Shown piece by piece: positions 14,284-27,693 of a stretch of DNA of 64,000 nucleotides. Positions within the stretch are counted from its first letter, which is position 1. Each line of letters begins with the position of its first letter. Source of the stretch: Dioscorea cayenensis subsp. rotundata. Its lineage: Eukaryota > Streptophyta > Magnoliopsida > Dioscoreales > Dioscoreaceae. The notes under the pieces are model-generated. The model was not told the origin of the DNA, did not search any database, and saw only the letters and a list, made by a program, of their open reading frames with translations. The stretch lies in the NCBI RefSeq assembly GCF_009730915.1, contig NC_052475.1:24799016-24863015 (forward strand). Reading direction: 5' to 3'. A program made the translations under genes and the position numbers.

Positions 14284-17200
14284 ATGGCAGGAGGGAAGAG
14301 AAGGAAGAACTTGTTGAGAAAATTTTATAGTTTTTCCTGTTGTAAAGCGTCCTTTCAGGAAGAACATTCACAGATTGGAGGCCCAGGCTTCTCCAGAATA
14401 GTATTTGCTAATGATCCTGATTGCTTTGAGGCTACCAATTTGTATTATCCTTCCAACTATGTCTCTACTACCAAGTATGCATTGGCTACATTTATTCCCA
14501 AGGCTTTGTTTGAGCAGTTCAGAAGGGTTGCCAATATCTACTTTTTGGTCACTAGTTGCCTCTCCTTCACCCCTTTGGCTCCATACACTGCTTTCAGTGC
14601 CGTTCTCCCCCTTATCATTGTTATTGGGGTGACGATGACGAAGGAGGCTATTGAAGATTTTCGGCGATACAGACAGGTGATCAGTTTCCTTTCATTACTA
14701 CTTTGCTTTTCTGCAAGTGATTATTATGGTTATGTTTCATAGCTTAGTGTTCTTCAGAATTTTATTTCTGTTGATTTTCTAATGTTTTTATGTCTATTGA
14801 TACGCCATCAATTTAAAACTTATCATCTCTTTGATTATGTTAGAAGTGACAGCTTGCTAATTAAGCACCATTCAAATTTTTACTGGTAATTTATAGCAAT
14901 TAGGCAATTGTCAAAGTTGTTGAGCAGTTCCTTCCTGACTAGATGTTTGTGCTAATTAAATGATTCTTTAGAGAGTTGGCATCATTTGATGGACAAAGAT
15001 AAGTCTTCTTTCTAATGGCATCAAAACAGGGAACATGGGTCCGACCGTTTGGGATCTGGCTTGCATTAAGGAAAATTTTATTTTGATCAATTGATAATTA
15101 GCCCATTTCTTAGTTGTGTGATGTAATCTACATTGATTAATAGAATCCATTTGATGTTTTATTTTGATATGAACTCTGGATTCAGGATTATGAAATGAAC
15201 AATAGGAAAATTAAAGTTCATGTTCATCAACGTGATGGCACTTTTGAGTATACTGAATGGAAGAATTTGAGAGTTGGAGATGTAGTGAAGGTTGAAAAGG
15301 ATAACTTTTTTCCGGCTGATCTCATACTGCTTTCATCTAGTTATGAAGATGCAATCTGTTATGTTGACACAATGAATCTGGATGGAGAGACAAACTTGAA
15401 ACTGAAACAGTCATTGGAGGTAACTTCAGATTTACATAATGACTCTAGTTTCCAACATTTTGAAGCACTGATTAAATGTGAAGACCCGAATGCACATCTC
15501 TTTACTTTTGTTGGAACCTTAGAGTATCAGTCTCGGCAACACCCACTGTCACCTCAACAACTTCTCCTAAGGGACTCAAAACTGCGCAACACTGACTACA
15601 TTTATGGTGTCGTCATCTTCACCGGTCATGATACGAAAGTAATGCAGAATGCCACAAAGCCACCTTCAAAGAGGAGCAAAATTGAGAGGAAAATGGATAA
15701 AATTATCTCTCTCTTGTTATCTGCATTGGTTTTGATCTCACTTATCGGTTCAATTTTCTTTGCAATCACAACAAGTAATGATATCAAAGATGGCAAGATT
15801 AAAAGATGGTATCTTAGGCCTGATGATACCAGCATTTATTTTGATCCTAAAGAAGATGTTATTGCGGCAATGTTTCACCTTTTAACGGCCATGATGCTGT
15901 ATGGTTACTTCATCCCCATCTCTTTGTATGTTTCTATAGAGATGGTCAAAGTCCTGCAAGTAATTTTCATCAATCAAGACCGTGAAATGTATTATGAGGA
16001 GTCAGATAAACCGGCTCATGCTCGAACATCAAACTTGAATGAAGAATTAGGCCAGGTTGACACAATTCTCTCCGACAAGACTGGAACACTAACCTGCAAC
16101 TCAATGGAGTTCATTAAATGCTCTATAGCTGGGACTGCTTATGGTCAAAGAGTAAGCCAGGTTGAGAAAACAATGACTAGAAGAAAAGATAATGTGCATC
16201 AAGATAATCCTGTACAAGCCAAACCTGCTATAAAAGGGTTCAATTTCGAAGATGGCCGGATCATGAATGGAAATTGGTTGAATGAGCCTCGCTCAGACGT
16301 CATTCAGAAGTTCTTTCAGTTATTAGCAATCTGCCATACTGTCATACCTGAAGTTGAGGAAGAGTCTGGGAAGATATCATATCAAGCTGAATCACCTGAT
16401 GAGGCTGCATTTGTTATCGCTGCAAGGGAAATTGGGTTCGAGTTTTACAAGAGAACACAGACTAGCATCTCTCTGCATGAACTGGATCCTGTGTCTAGAA
16501 AGACAGTTGAAAGGTTTTTCCGATGTATAGTTATGTTTCATGAATTTGTTAGTTTCATCATCTAAATTGCTTACATTGTTATATTTTCACAGTTCGTATA
16601 GGCTATTGAATATTTTAGAGTTCAGTAGCTCTAGGAAGCGGATGTCGGTTATTGTTAGGAATGAGGAGGGGGAGCTGTTGCTGCTCAGCAAAGGTGCTGA
16701 CAGGTTTGCAAGCTGTTATATTTAGCGATGATTTGAATGCATTGACTTGAAAAACATTTGCTTATCTATTTGTGATATATGTCCAGTGTCATGTTTGAGA
16801 GACTCGGGGAAAATGGAAGGGAATTTGAAGACAAGACAAGGGCACACACCAATAATTATGCTGATGAGGGATTGAGAATCTTGATTCTGGCATATCGAAA
16901 GCTTGATGAGGCTGAATATGAGACATTCAACAGAAAGTTCACTGAGGCGAAGAATTCAGTCAGTGCCGATCGGGAAGAGAAGATGGATGAAGCTGCTGAG
17001 ATGATAGAAAGAGAGTTGATTCTTCTTGGTGCCACAGCAGTTGAGGACAAACTGCAGGATGGGGTTGGTATAGCATAAATGGCTGGATGTATTGTAGATC
17101 TTATTACCATTGTTTGCGTACTAAAATTTAATTCCTTATTTCTATGTTATAGGTCCCTGAATGCATCGACAGGCTGGCAGAAGCAGGGATTAAAATATGG

Positions 17201-19192
17201 GTATTAACAGGCGATAAAATGGAGACTGCTATCAATATTGGGTACATTTTGTTTTTTCGCTAATCATACCTATCTTGATGATTGTAGAATGCTTTATTCC
17301 TAACTTCTTGGAATTGCACAGCTTTGCTTGCAGTCTATTAAGACAAGGAATGAAGCAGATACTTATCACTTTGGAAGCACGAGAAATTAAACAATTGGAG
17401 AAAAAGGGCGACAAAGAGTCCATTGCTAATGTATATTATTATCATCATTCTTTCCTTGCTTGTTTTACATTTATAGTATTCTCATCATTCCTTCCTAGTT
17501 TGTTACATTTATTACCATGTCTTGTCTGAATGTTATTGAAGTTTACAAACTTTATTCTTTATATTCAGGCATCAAGAGAAAGTGTTGTCCATCAAATAAA
17601 AGAAGGGAATTCGCAGAGAAATTCATCGAGTGAGGAGACCTTCGCTCTTATTATAGATGGAAAGTCACTTAACTATGCTTTAGAGGACAATGTCAAGAGT
17701 ATGTTCCTACAGCTAGCAGTAAACTGTGCGTCGGTCATTTGCTGCCGTTCATCACCAAAACAAAAGGCTCTTGTTAGTATGCACATTGTCATATAATACG
17801 CAATTTTCTCAGTAAATTCATCTGATAATGAATCCAAAGAAGTTCTCATTGTGATGTATATCCAGGTAACAAGACTAGTTAAAAACGGCACTCGAAAAGT
17901 AACTTTAGCCATTGGAGATGGAGCTAATGATGTGGGCATGATTCAAGAAGCAGATATAGGGATTGGTATCAGTGGTGTTGAAGGCATGCAGGTTAGTATC
18001 TGAAAATTCATGATTTCTATCTCTAGTTTTCTATCAAATAATTCCAAAATTTATGCTTGTATTGTACTTCTGATGTTCTTTTCAGGCTGCCATGTCTAGT
18101 GACATTGCCATAGCTCAGTTTCGGTTTCTTGAGCGCTTGTTACTTGTACACGGACATTGGTGTTACAGAAGAATCTCATCAATGGTACCTTTTTGTTTGA
18201 TTACATAAATTATCAAATGTATCATGAATAACAAGCTCCTGCACCAACATGCTCCAACCTCTGTTCCTGCAGATATGCTACTTCTTCTACAAGAACATCA
18301 CATTCGGAGTTACCCTTTTTGTGTATGAAGCATATGCATCATTCTCCGGTACTCCAGCATATAACGATTGGTTCATGTCGTTGTATAATGTCTTCTTCAC
18401 GTCACTCCCGGTCATTGCTTTAGGAGTTTTTGATCAGGATGTTTCGGCACGCTTTTGTCTGAAGGTATAACAACACCCTTTTTTCCCAACTCCATTGTTC
18501 TGTTCTATTGAATACATTCTGAAAAAAAAAAAACCTCATTTTTCATGCAGTACCCACTTCTATACCAGGAAGGTGTGCAAAATGTCCTCTTCAGTTGGAC
18601 ACAAATCATAGGATGGATGGTCAACGGCATCTGCAACGCGATAACCATCTTCTTCCTCTGCACCATTGCGCTACAACATCAAGCCTTCCGAAAAGGAGGC
18701 GAGGTAGTAGACCGTGAGATCCTGGGTGCTACCTTATATACCTGCATTGTATGGGTGGTGAACTGCCAGATGGCTCTCTCTGTCAGCTACTTCACTCTAT
18801 TTCAACACATTTTCATCTGGGGAGGAATAGCCTTGTGGTATATCTTCCTACTGGTTTATGGTGCCATGACTCCTAAAGTATCAGCAACTGCATTCATGGT
18901 TTTCATTGAGGATCTGGCAAATGCTCCTTCCTATTGGATAGTAACACTCTTTGTAGTGATCTCTACTCTCATTCCTTACATTACGTTTACTGCTGTACGT
19001 GTGAGGTTCTTCCCAATGTACCATGAAAGGATACAATGGATTCGGTTCAATGACCGTGCGGCGGAATCTGAGTATTCCTGTGAGGTGCGCCAGCGGTCTG
19101 AGAGGCTGATTATGGCCGGAGTATCGGCTAGATTGGAAGCAAAAATTAGTCAGATCAGAAGTAGAGTACATCATGCGGTTCAGACATTGTAG
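14284..19192 (+). CDS. Phospholipid-transporting P4-ATPase (flippase), ALA8-12 type
   Basis: Eleven exons (14284-14676, 15186-16513, 16593-16703, 16787-17063, 17153-17241, 17322-17430, 17569-17772, 17866-17991, 18086-18184, 18273-18464, 18551-19192) give 1189 residues, close to the ~1200 of Arabidopsis ALA9. The P-type landmarks are present in order. DGET, the actuator loop, is at residues 197-200. The P4-type PISL membrane motif is at ~375. DKTGT has its phosphorylated Asp at 428. KGAD is in the nucleotide domain, and GDGANDV follows in exon 8. About ten membrane segments are expected: two near the N-terminus, two around 300-390 and six in the C-terminal third. These enzymes flip phospholipids to the cytosolic leaflet with an ALIS/CDC50 partner, which is not encoded here. 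Family resemblance is strongest to ALA8-12, from memory. The exon 4 donor is the unusual GTTGGT; a GTATAG five bases later would frameshift. Confidence 0.95.
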
Positions 19193-19831
19193 CTGTAACT
19201 AGTTAAGTATAGCTTCTTGTACAGTTAAATGGGTTGAAGTTCGGCGTTAGGGAAATCTTGTTGTATCACTGGGGTGAGTATGGAGGGAAAAGATGCACAA
19301 AGGAAAGATATAGAAAAGATGTAAATATTTTTCCACTTTATTTGCTTTTTATCAATGTAAATGAATATACATGGATTTGGAGTGCTGTTAAAGACTTCAA
19401 AAGAAACCAAGCAGAGAACTGGTGGTGCTTAAATTGTTTAAAAACTTTGACATGCTACCAATGGCTTTATTTGAAAAGTGAAACAGAAGGAAAACACACA
19501 GACCAATACAGTGAAGCCAAATAGTGCAAGACTAATTTTCTAATCTCATCTTAGAGTAGTTGCCATCAGTATCTATGAGGTTATTTGACACAAGAATGGT
19601 TTCGGTTTCTTCACTTGAAACTTAAAGCCCTGATGTGATTACTAAAGGAGTTTGTACAGCCAGTTCAATATGACAGTGGCCTGCGAGAGTAAAGCACACT
19701 TAAGTAGAACGTTCTATTAGTTTTTCCCTTGTCAAGGTGTCTTCTCCAGAACAAAATTCTTCTCGGGCACCCAAAGAGACCCCAGAGTTCTTTCCAGGTA
19801 TATTTCCTGCATGCTTTCTGTATCCTTTCAC
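19193..19831. other. Convergent 3' untranslated regions
   Basis: Only about 640 bases separate the stop codons of the ATPase gene (+) and the TMEM33-type gene (-). The interval must hold both 3' ends, so the two transcripts may overlap as natural antisense pairs. No further gene is seen. Confidence 0.6.
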
Positions 19832-22621
19832 CTATCTGAACCACCACCTCTGAACAGCTGAAATTGGAGTGCGAAGAAACGGGGCATGGTGGAGAATGAA
19901 AGGGTTGACAACCTGACCGATCCTCGCCCACACATTTCTGTGATAGGAAGCAGTTACAGGTACATGGTACATGAGCTTCAGTAGCTGCCAAAAGCAAAAA
20001 AAATTATAAAAAGAGTTAAGACACTTACAGCCTGGGCCAAGGGATCAAAAACAATCAAGAGGCATTAAACCAGTAGATATACTGCTTAAGGATAACTAGA
20101 GAACAATTCACTAATAAAATATGTATGTAGTATTTCATGAGGTTTCTCAGGTTGTTACCTCTGAATTTGTACCAGTTTGCATGGATATGGATACATTAGT
20201 CTTAGCAAATGGAGAAAATTTCAGAGGTGTGATTAAGGCCAATAGAAGATTTTAAATATATATACATAGTTATTTTGATGGAAAATACATGACGTGGCAA
20301 AAGGGTTAAGACTAATATTTGATACAGTGACCAATAAATGGAAATATTTTGCAAACCTGCCAGTACATGAATGTATGAAGCACGTTGCGCTGCCAACTGC
20401 AACAAGAAAAAATAATGTTTCAAAATTGTTTGGGTTGGAAGAGGAAAGTAAACACGACGTAGGACAAAAAAAAAAGGAACCCACTTACGAGAACAGTGAC
20501 ATGATCAGCAGAAACCCAACACCAATCTCTGCCTTTGTGGTCATGAAATTGAGAGTATTTGTATGTGCTTCTATCCAGAAGCAAGGCCATTCCAAGTACC
20601 TTCTACTCATGCAATCAATATGAGACATAATATTAGTTGATTGGCAGGTGAAGGTGTCATGGTAAAACTTCAAATATATAGATACTTATTACGTAATAGG
20701 AGAAAATGTATCCATCAAATACTATATTTTTATATTATATACTTATATATTTTGCCAATCAATCTCATTAGTGGGTTGAATATTTCACTTTTCAAAGAAA
20801 GACAGGAATACATGGTGTGGATGCTTGCATGCAAAACTCATTGCAGTAACTGTTAGTAAAGACTTAGGCAATCGAACTTGAGGGCATTTACCTATAGAGG
20901 GATGAGTAGACAAAATTACGTCTTAGAAACTTGGCAGAATATTCAAGCGGCCGGCAAATAACAGGTATTAGAGCAACTGCCACCAAATTTGCACCAGTTA
21001 ATAACCAGAAAATGGCAAAGAATAAAAATATTGTAGTAACATTTCCGTAAAAGTTCAATTCACAATATCAGTATAAGAAATGCACTGATACTCACATTTA
21101 AAGTGCATTCTAGATGTGACCAGAATTAGGCAGTAAAGGAAGCAAATGAAATCCTTAGTTGGAAATATCGAATGAAGCCATGACTGAATGGCAGGCAGAG
21201 TCCACGCCCTGGGTTTCTGAGTTAGATGAATATGATGAGTGGAACTATGGCGACCTTTTAAGCTAAACAAAATTTGAGAACAGAGTATCAGATGCATAAC
21301 TAAACAAAACATTACCCCATAAAAAGCGTACAATGAACACAGTGATGAGCATCCTGTGCCCAACAAGGACAACCGATAAGCCTTTTGTGCAAGATTTGGA
21401 GACACAAAAAGAAAAATTCCAATCAAAGCCATAACCAGCACCTGACAAGAACCACACAAAAAGGAGGGGAAAAAAAAGGAAGATAATTTAAATAAAAATG
21501 CAAGCCTCAGAAAATATAACATAGCAAACCATATATGTTCAAGCAATATCGAAAATGTAAGATGATGGTGAAACCTAGCAAAAAAAACAAGCCTTTTCAG
21601 TAAATCAAATACTAAAGTTTAGTTTGAGAAGAAAACCATTCATACCCAAGCATTGAGAGAAAAATATATGGTCTGTCGATCTAACCGCACAGGGGCCATG
21701 TTCTGTGGTGCAGACCTTGCAGCAGCATTAGGCCCTGTATTTTACAATCAGGTTTTTACATTTGAACATGAAGATTACAAATACGAAGAAAGTCTTCTAA
21801 GGAAACAACAATTACAAAACAGTCTGAAATCTATTCCACCTGGGTTATGAGACCTCGCAGTTTCAGTGGCTGGTGATGATGAAGACCCGCCAGATGCTCT
21901 CCCTGACTGAGAACTGCTGGACGAAGACATTGTCTCAACCACAAAATCAGGATCCTAACAAACGAAATGCTAGCATTAGAATTCATATGAGAGTATCAAA
22001 AACAATCTTCAAAATCACAAATAACAACTGCAAACAAAAATAATACTCACATACAGCTTAACATCAACCAGAAGAAACAAAAAGAAGTAACAATCATCAT
22101 TACTCCATGAATTCACTTCCTATTAACACCAAATCCCTCAATGATCACAATAGATAAAACCATCTTCAAACTCTAACCTTGAATCCAACAAAAAGGAACT
22201 TAAAGAAGCACATCCCACGATTCAATTAATGCTAAAAGTAGGCAAGGTATATGAAACTACATGGATATACCACCAGAGTAAAAGACCAAGCATAGAATCA
22301 ATTAAACTGGCATAAAAAAAGGAAAAGAGAGGAAATTTTAGCTAAAATTCAGAAATTCAACTAGAATTTCATGAATACTTCATCAAATAGCAGAGAAGAA
22401 GAGAACAAGACAGATAAGATGTAAAATTCAAGAGGAGTAGGGCATACGATGAAGCGCTGGTAGAACTTGCGCTTGTAGTGGTCAATGACGTCTGGGCGGG
22501 AGGCCAAATTGGGAGGGATGAGGACATTGGACCAGTATTCCGCCCATCGAGGATCACCGTCGTAGTCGTACGCCGCGGCGGCCGCCCTTTTGGAGCTCTG
22601 TGGATCGACTTCGTCTGCCAT
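19832..22621 (-). CDS. TMEM33/Pom33-type membrane protein
   Basis: Nine exons read on the minus strand (22621-22448, 21954-21840, 21734-21646, 21441-21316, 21216-21096, 20976-20892, 20602-20489, 20396-20357, 19984-19832) give 338 residues. The start MADEVDPQSSKRAAAAAYDY is followed by a cytosolic stretch (DPRWAEYWSNVLIPP) and a Ser-rich linker. From ~125 come several hydrophobic segments with the order of TMEM33: TIYFSLNAW...GIFLFV, the RLSLLGTGCSS loop, TKDFICFLYCLILVTS, AEIGVGFLLIMSLFS and a final YHRNVWARIG...AVQRWWFR tail. Animal TMEM33 and yeast Pom33 sit in the ER and nuclear envelope, shape membranes and help nuclear pore assembly. The plant role is inferred. Family assignment is by pattern, not alignment. 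The gene converges on the ATPase gene. Confidence 0.8.
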
Positions 22622-23489
22622 CCAAGAAAGGTAGAGATGACCACCGATGGGGGAGAAACTGGCCTCTATGTTTGGCTCGTGTTTCTTTATCGGGTCTGAT
22701 AAGAAGCAAGTCTACCCGATAGAAGTCCAACCGGGTTATCGGATTCTGAGGTGGGTTATCGGATCTTCTTTGTCCAAAGGGTTATAAATATTTATTTATT
22801 TATTTATTTGTTTGTTTTTATTGTGTGCGTGTGCGGGCGCGGTTGTTAAAAATTTATTTTTAAAAAATAATCTCTAAGAATATTAATTATATTTTATCCG
22901 ACCCCAAGTTAAATGATTAATAAATCTTGAGTTCTCCTATTTAGAGTTGCATAATAAAAAATTTATTTCTAAAAAATTAATACTGTAATTGATGCACCTT
23001 CATATTCATTTATTCTTTATTTATATTGCTTGTCAATTTTATAAAAAAAAATTAAATTAAATTAAAACATCTTATGCCAAAAGTAGAGAGAGGGTTGGAC
23101 TCCCCAACTTATAGTTAAGGTCTAAATAGAATGCATATTTAGGCAAGATTCGAAATTATCAGCTAATTTAAAGAACCATACGGTACGAGGAAATAAGTAA
23201 AAGTAAAGACGCAACCAAATTCCAAGTTAGACCTGTTGTAGAAACAAGTTGATAAACATTTCACACACAGGATAACCTTATAACATAAGTAACAAATTTA
23301 TCAAAAACAATGGAATAGTGTTTTTAAAAAACCACTAGAGGGTACATGTAACAAAGTGGATTATCTCCAGGAAAAGATTTATTCGGGGTGGAGAAGACCA
23401 CCCACCTGAAAAGGTTTGCACAAAAACAAAATAACACTTCAAGGCAACTAGAGAATTGATGCCACTAGTCCCTTAATTCTTCCTAGGCA
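22622..23489. other. Promoter of the TMEM33-type gene and 3' end of the OSCP gene
   Basis: This 0.87-kb spacer holds the promoter of the gene to its left and the 3' untranslated region of the ATP synthase gene to its right. It contains a (TTTA)n stretch near 22790-22815 followed by a short GT/GC-rich patch. No gene or defined motif is supported. Confidence 0.5.
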
Positions 23490-26400
23490 TTAGAAGTTCT
23501 CGAAATTGATAGGCTCCCTCAAGAACCTCTCCATCTGTTTAGCCCTGGTCCTAATCGACATGTCCAAAACCTTTTGGCCAAATTCAACAACCAGTCCTCC
23601 CATAATGCTGGGGTCAATCTGCAGGAAGACAAAATGTATTAGAAAATCCAAGACAAGAAATTCTGGTAAGTAATATGATCGAGCAGCTTCAACAGGAAAA
23701 CGAAATGGGCCGAAGAAAGACATACATAATAGAGCAATATCAACAATCTAGCACTAGCCTTTCCAGAAGTATGCTCATAAATATAGCAGATTACCCAATG
23801 TTTATACAATCAAAAGGAGATCACAGAATTCCATTCACATAAAATAGATCTGATCATCTGACTAATTGTAGCTGCATAAGCAAAGAGAGGCGTAGAGATT
23901 CAAAGGAAAGGCCTATCTAGGAATTGATGTGGCTAACGTATTCTCAATTATGAGGTCAATGAAGGACAAAAATAACCAAACATGTTAAATACCAGCAGTG
24001 ACTGCATGCTGAAACATGAAAATGGCTTTCCATACCCTACCAAACAAGGGTGAAAGCATTTGACACACATACCGCTAGCGTATTTTGGTTATTGTTCAGA
24101 ACACACATAAATTATATTAAAACATTGTTAAAAGAATTCAAATAGCACAAGTTTGTTTTATATGAAAACACTAGATATTACCTTCTGTTCAACAGTCACA
24201 GTTTTCCCTTGTCCAATAATATCTTGCAATGTCAGCTTAAGCTCTTTCTCCTCCTCTGCAGGTAGTGGCTGAAATAAAAAGAAACAAATGAAGAACAGAA
24301 AAAGTAAAGCCCGCACAAGAACTGAGAGCTTCCACAAAGACAAAAACTTCAGGGACAATTAGTCCATGGCAGCAAAATCTGCACTAAGAAGTTACCAATA
24401 ACCTAAACTCCATGATTAGCTTAAAGATAGATATAAAGAATGTACTTCAAAATAAGGTAGATCACTTCCTATATCAAAGACAAAAAGAGCACAATGTACA
24501 CCTATTTTCTTCAGGGTCCATGCTAAATGTGATCTTTATAGATTTCTTTATACCAAGTTATAGAAAGTTCAAAACTTACAATAACTGTTGTCACAAGCAC
24601 TTTCACTTGCCCTTTATGTGCCATGATGAGGTCAATGAACCGCTTTCCAATGCGCTCAAGGAATTGAAGTCTCCCATTGTCAGCCATGACAGCTTGTGAA
24701 AAAAAAAGCAGAAATAAAGCAAGAGTAAGATGTATAGTTATCCCCAAAGGACAGGTATTGATAAACTTTAGTGATAACATCAACAATTAAAACAGGTGTA
24801 GGTATCATAATATACAAATTTAAAGATCAAAATTATTTCCTCTATCTTATTCAAAGCACAATAAACCTTCTTCTAAATTATAAGCAATATTCATGAACAT
24901 GTTTCAAATCTTTGACTGCTCCAAGATGTTTTAAATGGAAGAAGGTTAATACCAAATAACTCATAAGGTTGGATCCAAGGGGCAAAGTTTAATATCATAC
25001 CCAGAAAATTTTTAGTAATATCAGAAAAGCCAGCTTGAGAAAATAGCTCAGTTACTGCCTTCACTCTGGTTTCTCTAGGCACTGATAAATCCCTTATGAA
25101 CTGTGAAAACAGCGAACTCCTCTTGGAAGCCTCGATAACATCAAGGATCTCAGATTCAACCCTATCCAATTCATTAGCTTTGGCAGCCGCGAGGAACAGA
25201 GCAGAAGCGTAATTTCCAGTGACCCCGAACAATGACAATGGCACCTGATAGCAGGTCACAAGGATTGACACTTATGCTAAAAGCTAGCACCAAAGTCTAC
25301 TATAACATTCCAACACATCATAAGTAGAAAAAATCATTTTGAAATTAAATTTATTTTAAGCACATTTAAAAGAAAACGGTTGTGTTTATTCACTGTATTA
25401 ATTAAAGATTAAATATGAATAAAATTTGCATGAAAAAAGCCAGGCCCTTTAACCCTTTAACAGAGAAAACCACTTTAGCAGACCATGACATCAATTCAAA
25501 TCGAATTCTAAATCCAAATCTAAATACACACACACACACAAAAGGCAGAATTGTGTTATCATAGAGCATGCATATCCTAATATGAATGAAGTAATGTCTT
25601 TGTTTTTAATAACTCGCTACTAAAAGATAATTTTCAGCTTTCATCTTTAATAGAGGTTTCATGATATAAAGTTATAAACACGGATATGCAGGCCCTTCCT
25701 CAGCTAGACATCACCACACAGCTCTCCAAATCATCTAAAGCAGCGTGTTGTCAAGATAATAAGATGATTTCGCTCTTCCTATGACTCTTTGCATGCTATG
25801 AAACTAATCCTCCCCACTATCAGTATATCATCTACTTCCAATGCAGGTTGTTAACACCAAACACAAGAAATCGCAGGTTAACTAAAAGTGAGACCTTGAG
25901 AACAAATTAGACATGCCGCCAGTCAATTCCAAATAAGCATACTTAAGTATTGATATGGAAGTGAACTTTCACGAAGATTAAAAATTCAAACTTTATAACA
26001 AATGGCATCATACATCAGAGAGTTGAAAAAATCCATATCAATAGCCTACGATGTTGCAAAATACAACATAATTTGAACCATCAAAATAAATAATAGACAT
26101 AATGAAACCTTGCTGTCAAGATCCTCACTTACCTTAACATCAGCACTGGTGGTCTTTGCCTGGGAAGCGAATGCCCTCAAGCACTGCAATTCCGATGAAT
26201 AAAAACAGACACATAATCTATATATTAGAATCAAATGCAACAAAACCAATGTAGATGATCCAAAAACAAGGAACATAGAAAATAGCTGACATGAGAGATT
26301 TCCCTTTAACATTTTCACTGAATCCGACCAAGAGCGCATCAACGAACTTCACGAAGCAATTAGCATCATTTTGCCAATTTATTGAAAACCATGCCGATGC

Positions 26401-26539
26401 ACAAAATCATGGGGATTACCTGCGACACCAATGGATTAGGGTTTGCCAGAGTCCGATCAGAAATGGATCTGTGAGAGAGAGCAGAATCGGCTCTCGAGAT
26501 GATAGAAAGCACGGATCGGACACGGCCGGAGAGCGCCAT
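23490..26539 (-). CDS. Mitochondrial ATP synthase OSCP subunit (subunit O, delta type)
   Basis: Six exons (26539-26420, 26183-26133, 25244-25001, 24692-24580, 24268-24182, 23618-23490) give 247 residues, the usual plant length. Residues 1-~50 (MALSGRVRSVLSIISRADSA...) are Arg- and Ser-rich without acids at the front, as in a mitochondrial transit peptide. The OSCP helical domain follows (VPLSLFGVTGNYASALFLAA, LFSQFIRDLSVPRETRVKAV). The C-terminal part holds the conserved signature DPSIMGGLVVEFGQKVLDMS. OSCP joins the F1 head to the peripheral stalk of complex V in the inner membrane. The first coding exon contains an AAACCCTAA telo-box-like sequence (~26436), common near plant housekeeping gene starts, though inside coding sequence it may be chance. 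Confidence 0.95.
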
Positions 26540-27693
26540 CAGCGAACCCTAGAATTCGATCTTCGAAGCGAGGATTTGGGAAGAGAAATGAAGGAAATCA
26601 AAGTAGAAGAGGAAGCAGACTCCTTTTAAGTATGCAATAATCTCGGTCCAAATATTGGGTCCGGTTTTAAATTTTATGGCTAGCGAAACAGGACCCGACT
26701 TATCTGGTTCGATCAGGTTGTTTTGGGCTCATCCACCAAAGCTTGTTCAGCTTGTAAATAAATTGATTTTTTTATAGGATAAATTATTAAATATACAATA
26801 ATGTTGCAGCTGATCTCCATGTCTTCCTTGACCTTCAATTTTTTTTTTTTTAAGGATATATATATATATATCTTATAACCAAAGAACTTGATTTTTTTTT
26901 TTTTGACAAATAAAAGACAAGTGCCTTCATTTAAAAGAAAGTTAAGGACCAGCGTAAGTATAAAACACAACTACAAGTTCAATAAACACCAATGCCTTCA
27001 ACTAGTGAATTTTATAGATTGATCTCATAATATTAATGATATTTTTCCAAACAGTTAAATTAGTTATAATTATTTTTTAAATTATCTTTATCCCTGTCTC
27101 AGTTACATATATACCATTAGTTAAAAAACTAGATGAAAAATCAATTTTATATCGAGGAGAACAGATTGATATTAACTAGACAAAAATTATACACCGTAAT
27201 GAATTTAATAATACATAATTTAATTGGTAGGAATAAAAATTTTAAATTAACGATAAATTGAGATTAACTATAAAGCTTAAAAAGATAACTTACGCTAGCT
27301 GCTATATATTTTTTTTCAACATTCTTTCACAAAATAAACCTACATGAAATGATGAAAATTATAAAAATGTTGTCTTGTTTTTTCACAGGAACCATTATGA
27401 AGGTCATTCAGCATCTATATTCCAAAACAAAGATCTGAAAGTTTTTGGAAGCACTATTCCAGCTCAATTTTGGGAATATTTAGCTCATGTCACTTTCAAG
27501 TTGCTGTCTTTATGCTGTTAGAAAACAAATAAGATTCACAGATAACCACAACACCAAGAGAAGATAACAAAAAAATGACACAAAAATTCCATTCTACAAT
27601 GAATTAAGAAGAAAATGATAGCTATATATGAACACAAGAATGCAATAGAACATTGTATTATGCCTTGTTTACAATTTACTGTGATTACTGCAG
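26540..27693. other. Spacer between the OSCP and PERK genes
   Basis: It holds the OSCP promoter on the left and the 3' end of the kinase gene on the right. A TGGGCT site near 26724 resembles the site II elements often found upstream of plant respiratory-chain genes, but one copy is weak evidence. The middle is AT-rich with a T-run and an AT-run near 26840-26870. No gene is seen. Confidence 0.5.

Noticed and set aside
21055-21546. Single long minus-strand frame over the TMEM33-type gene
   Set aside because: It reads through two real exons partly out of frame plus introns; the spliced model is preferred because all junctions and phases agree.
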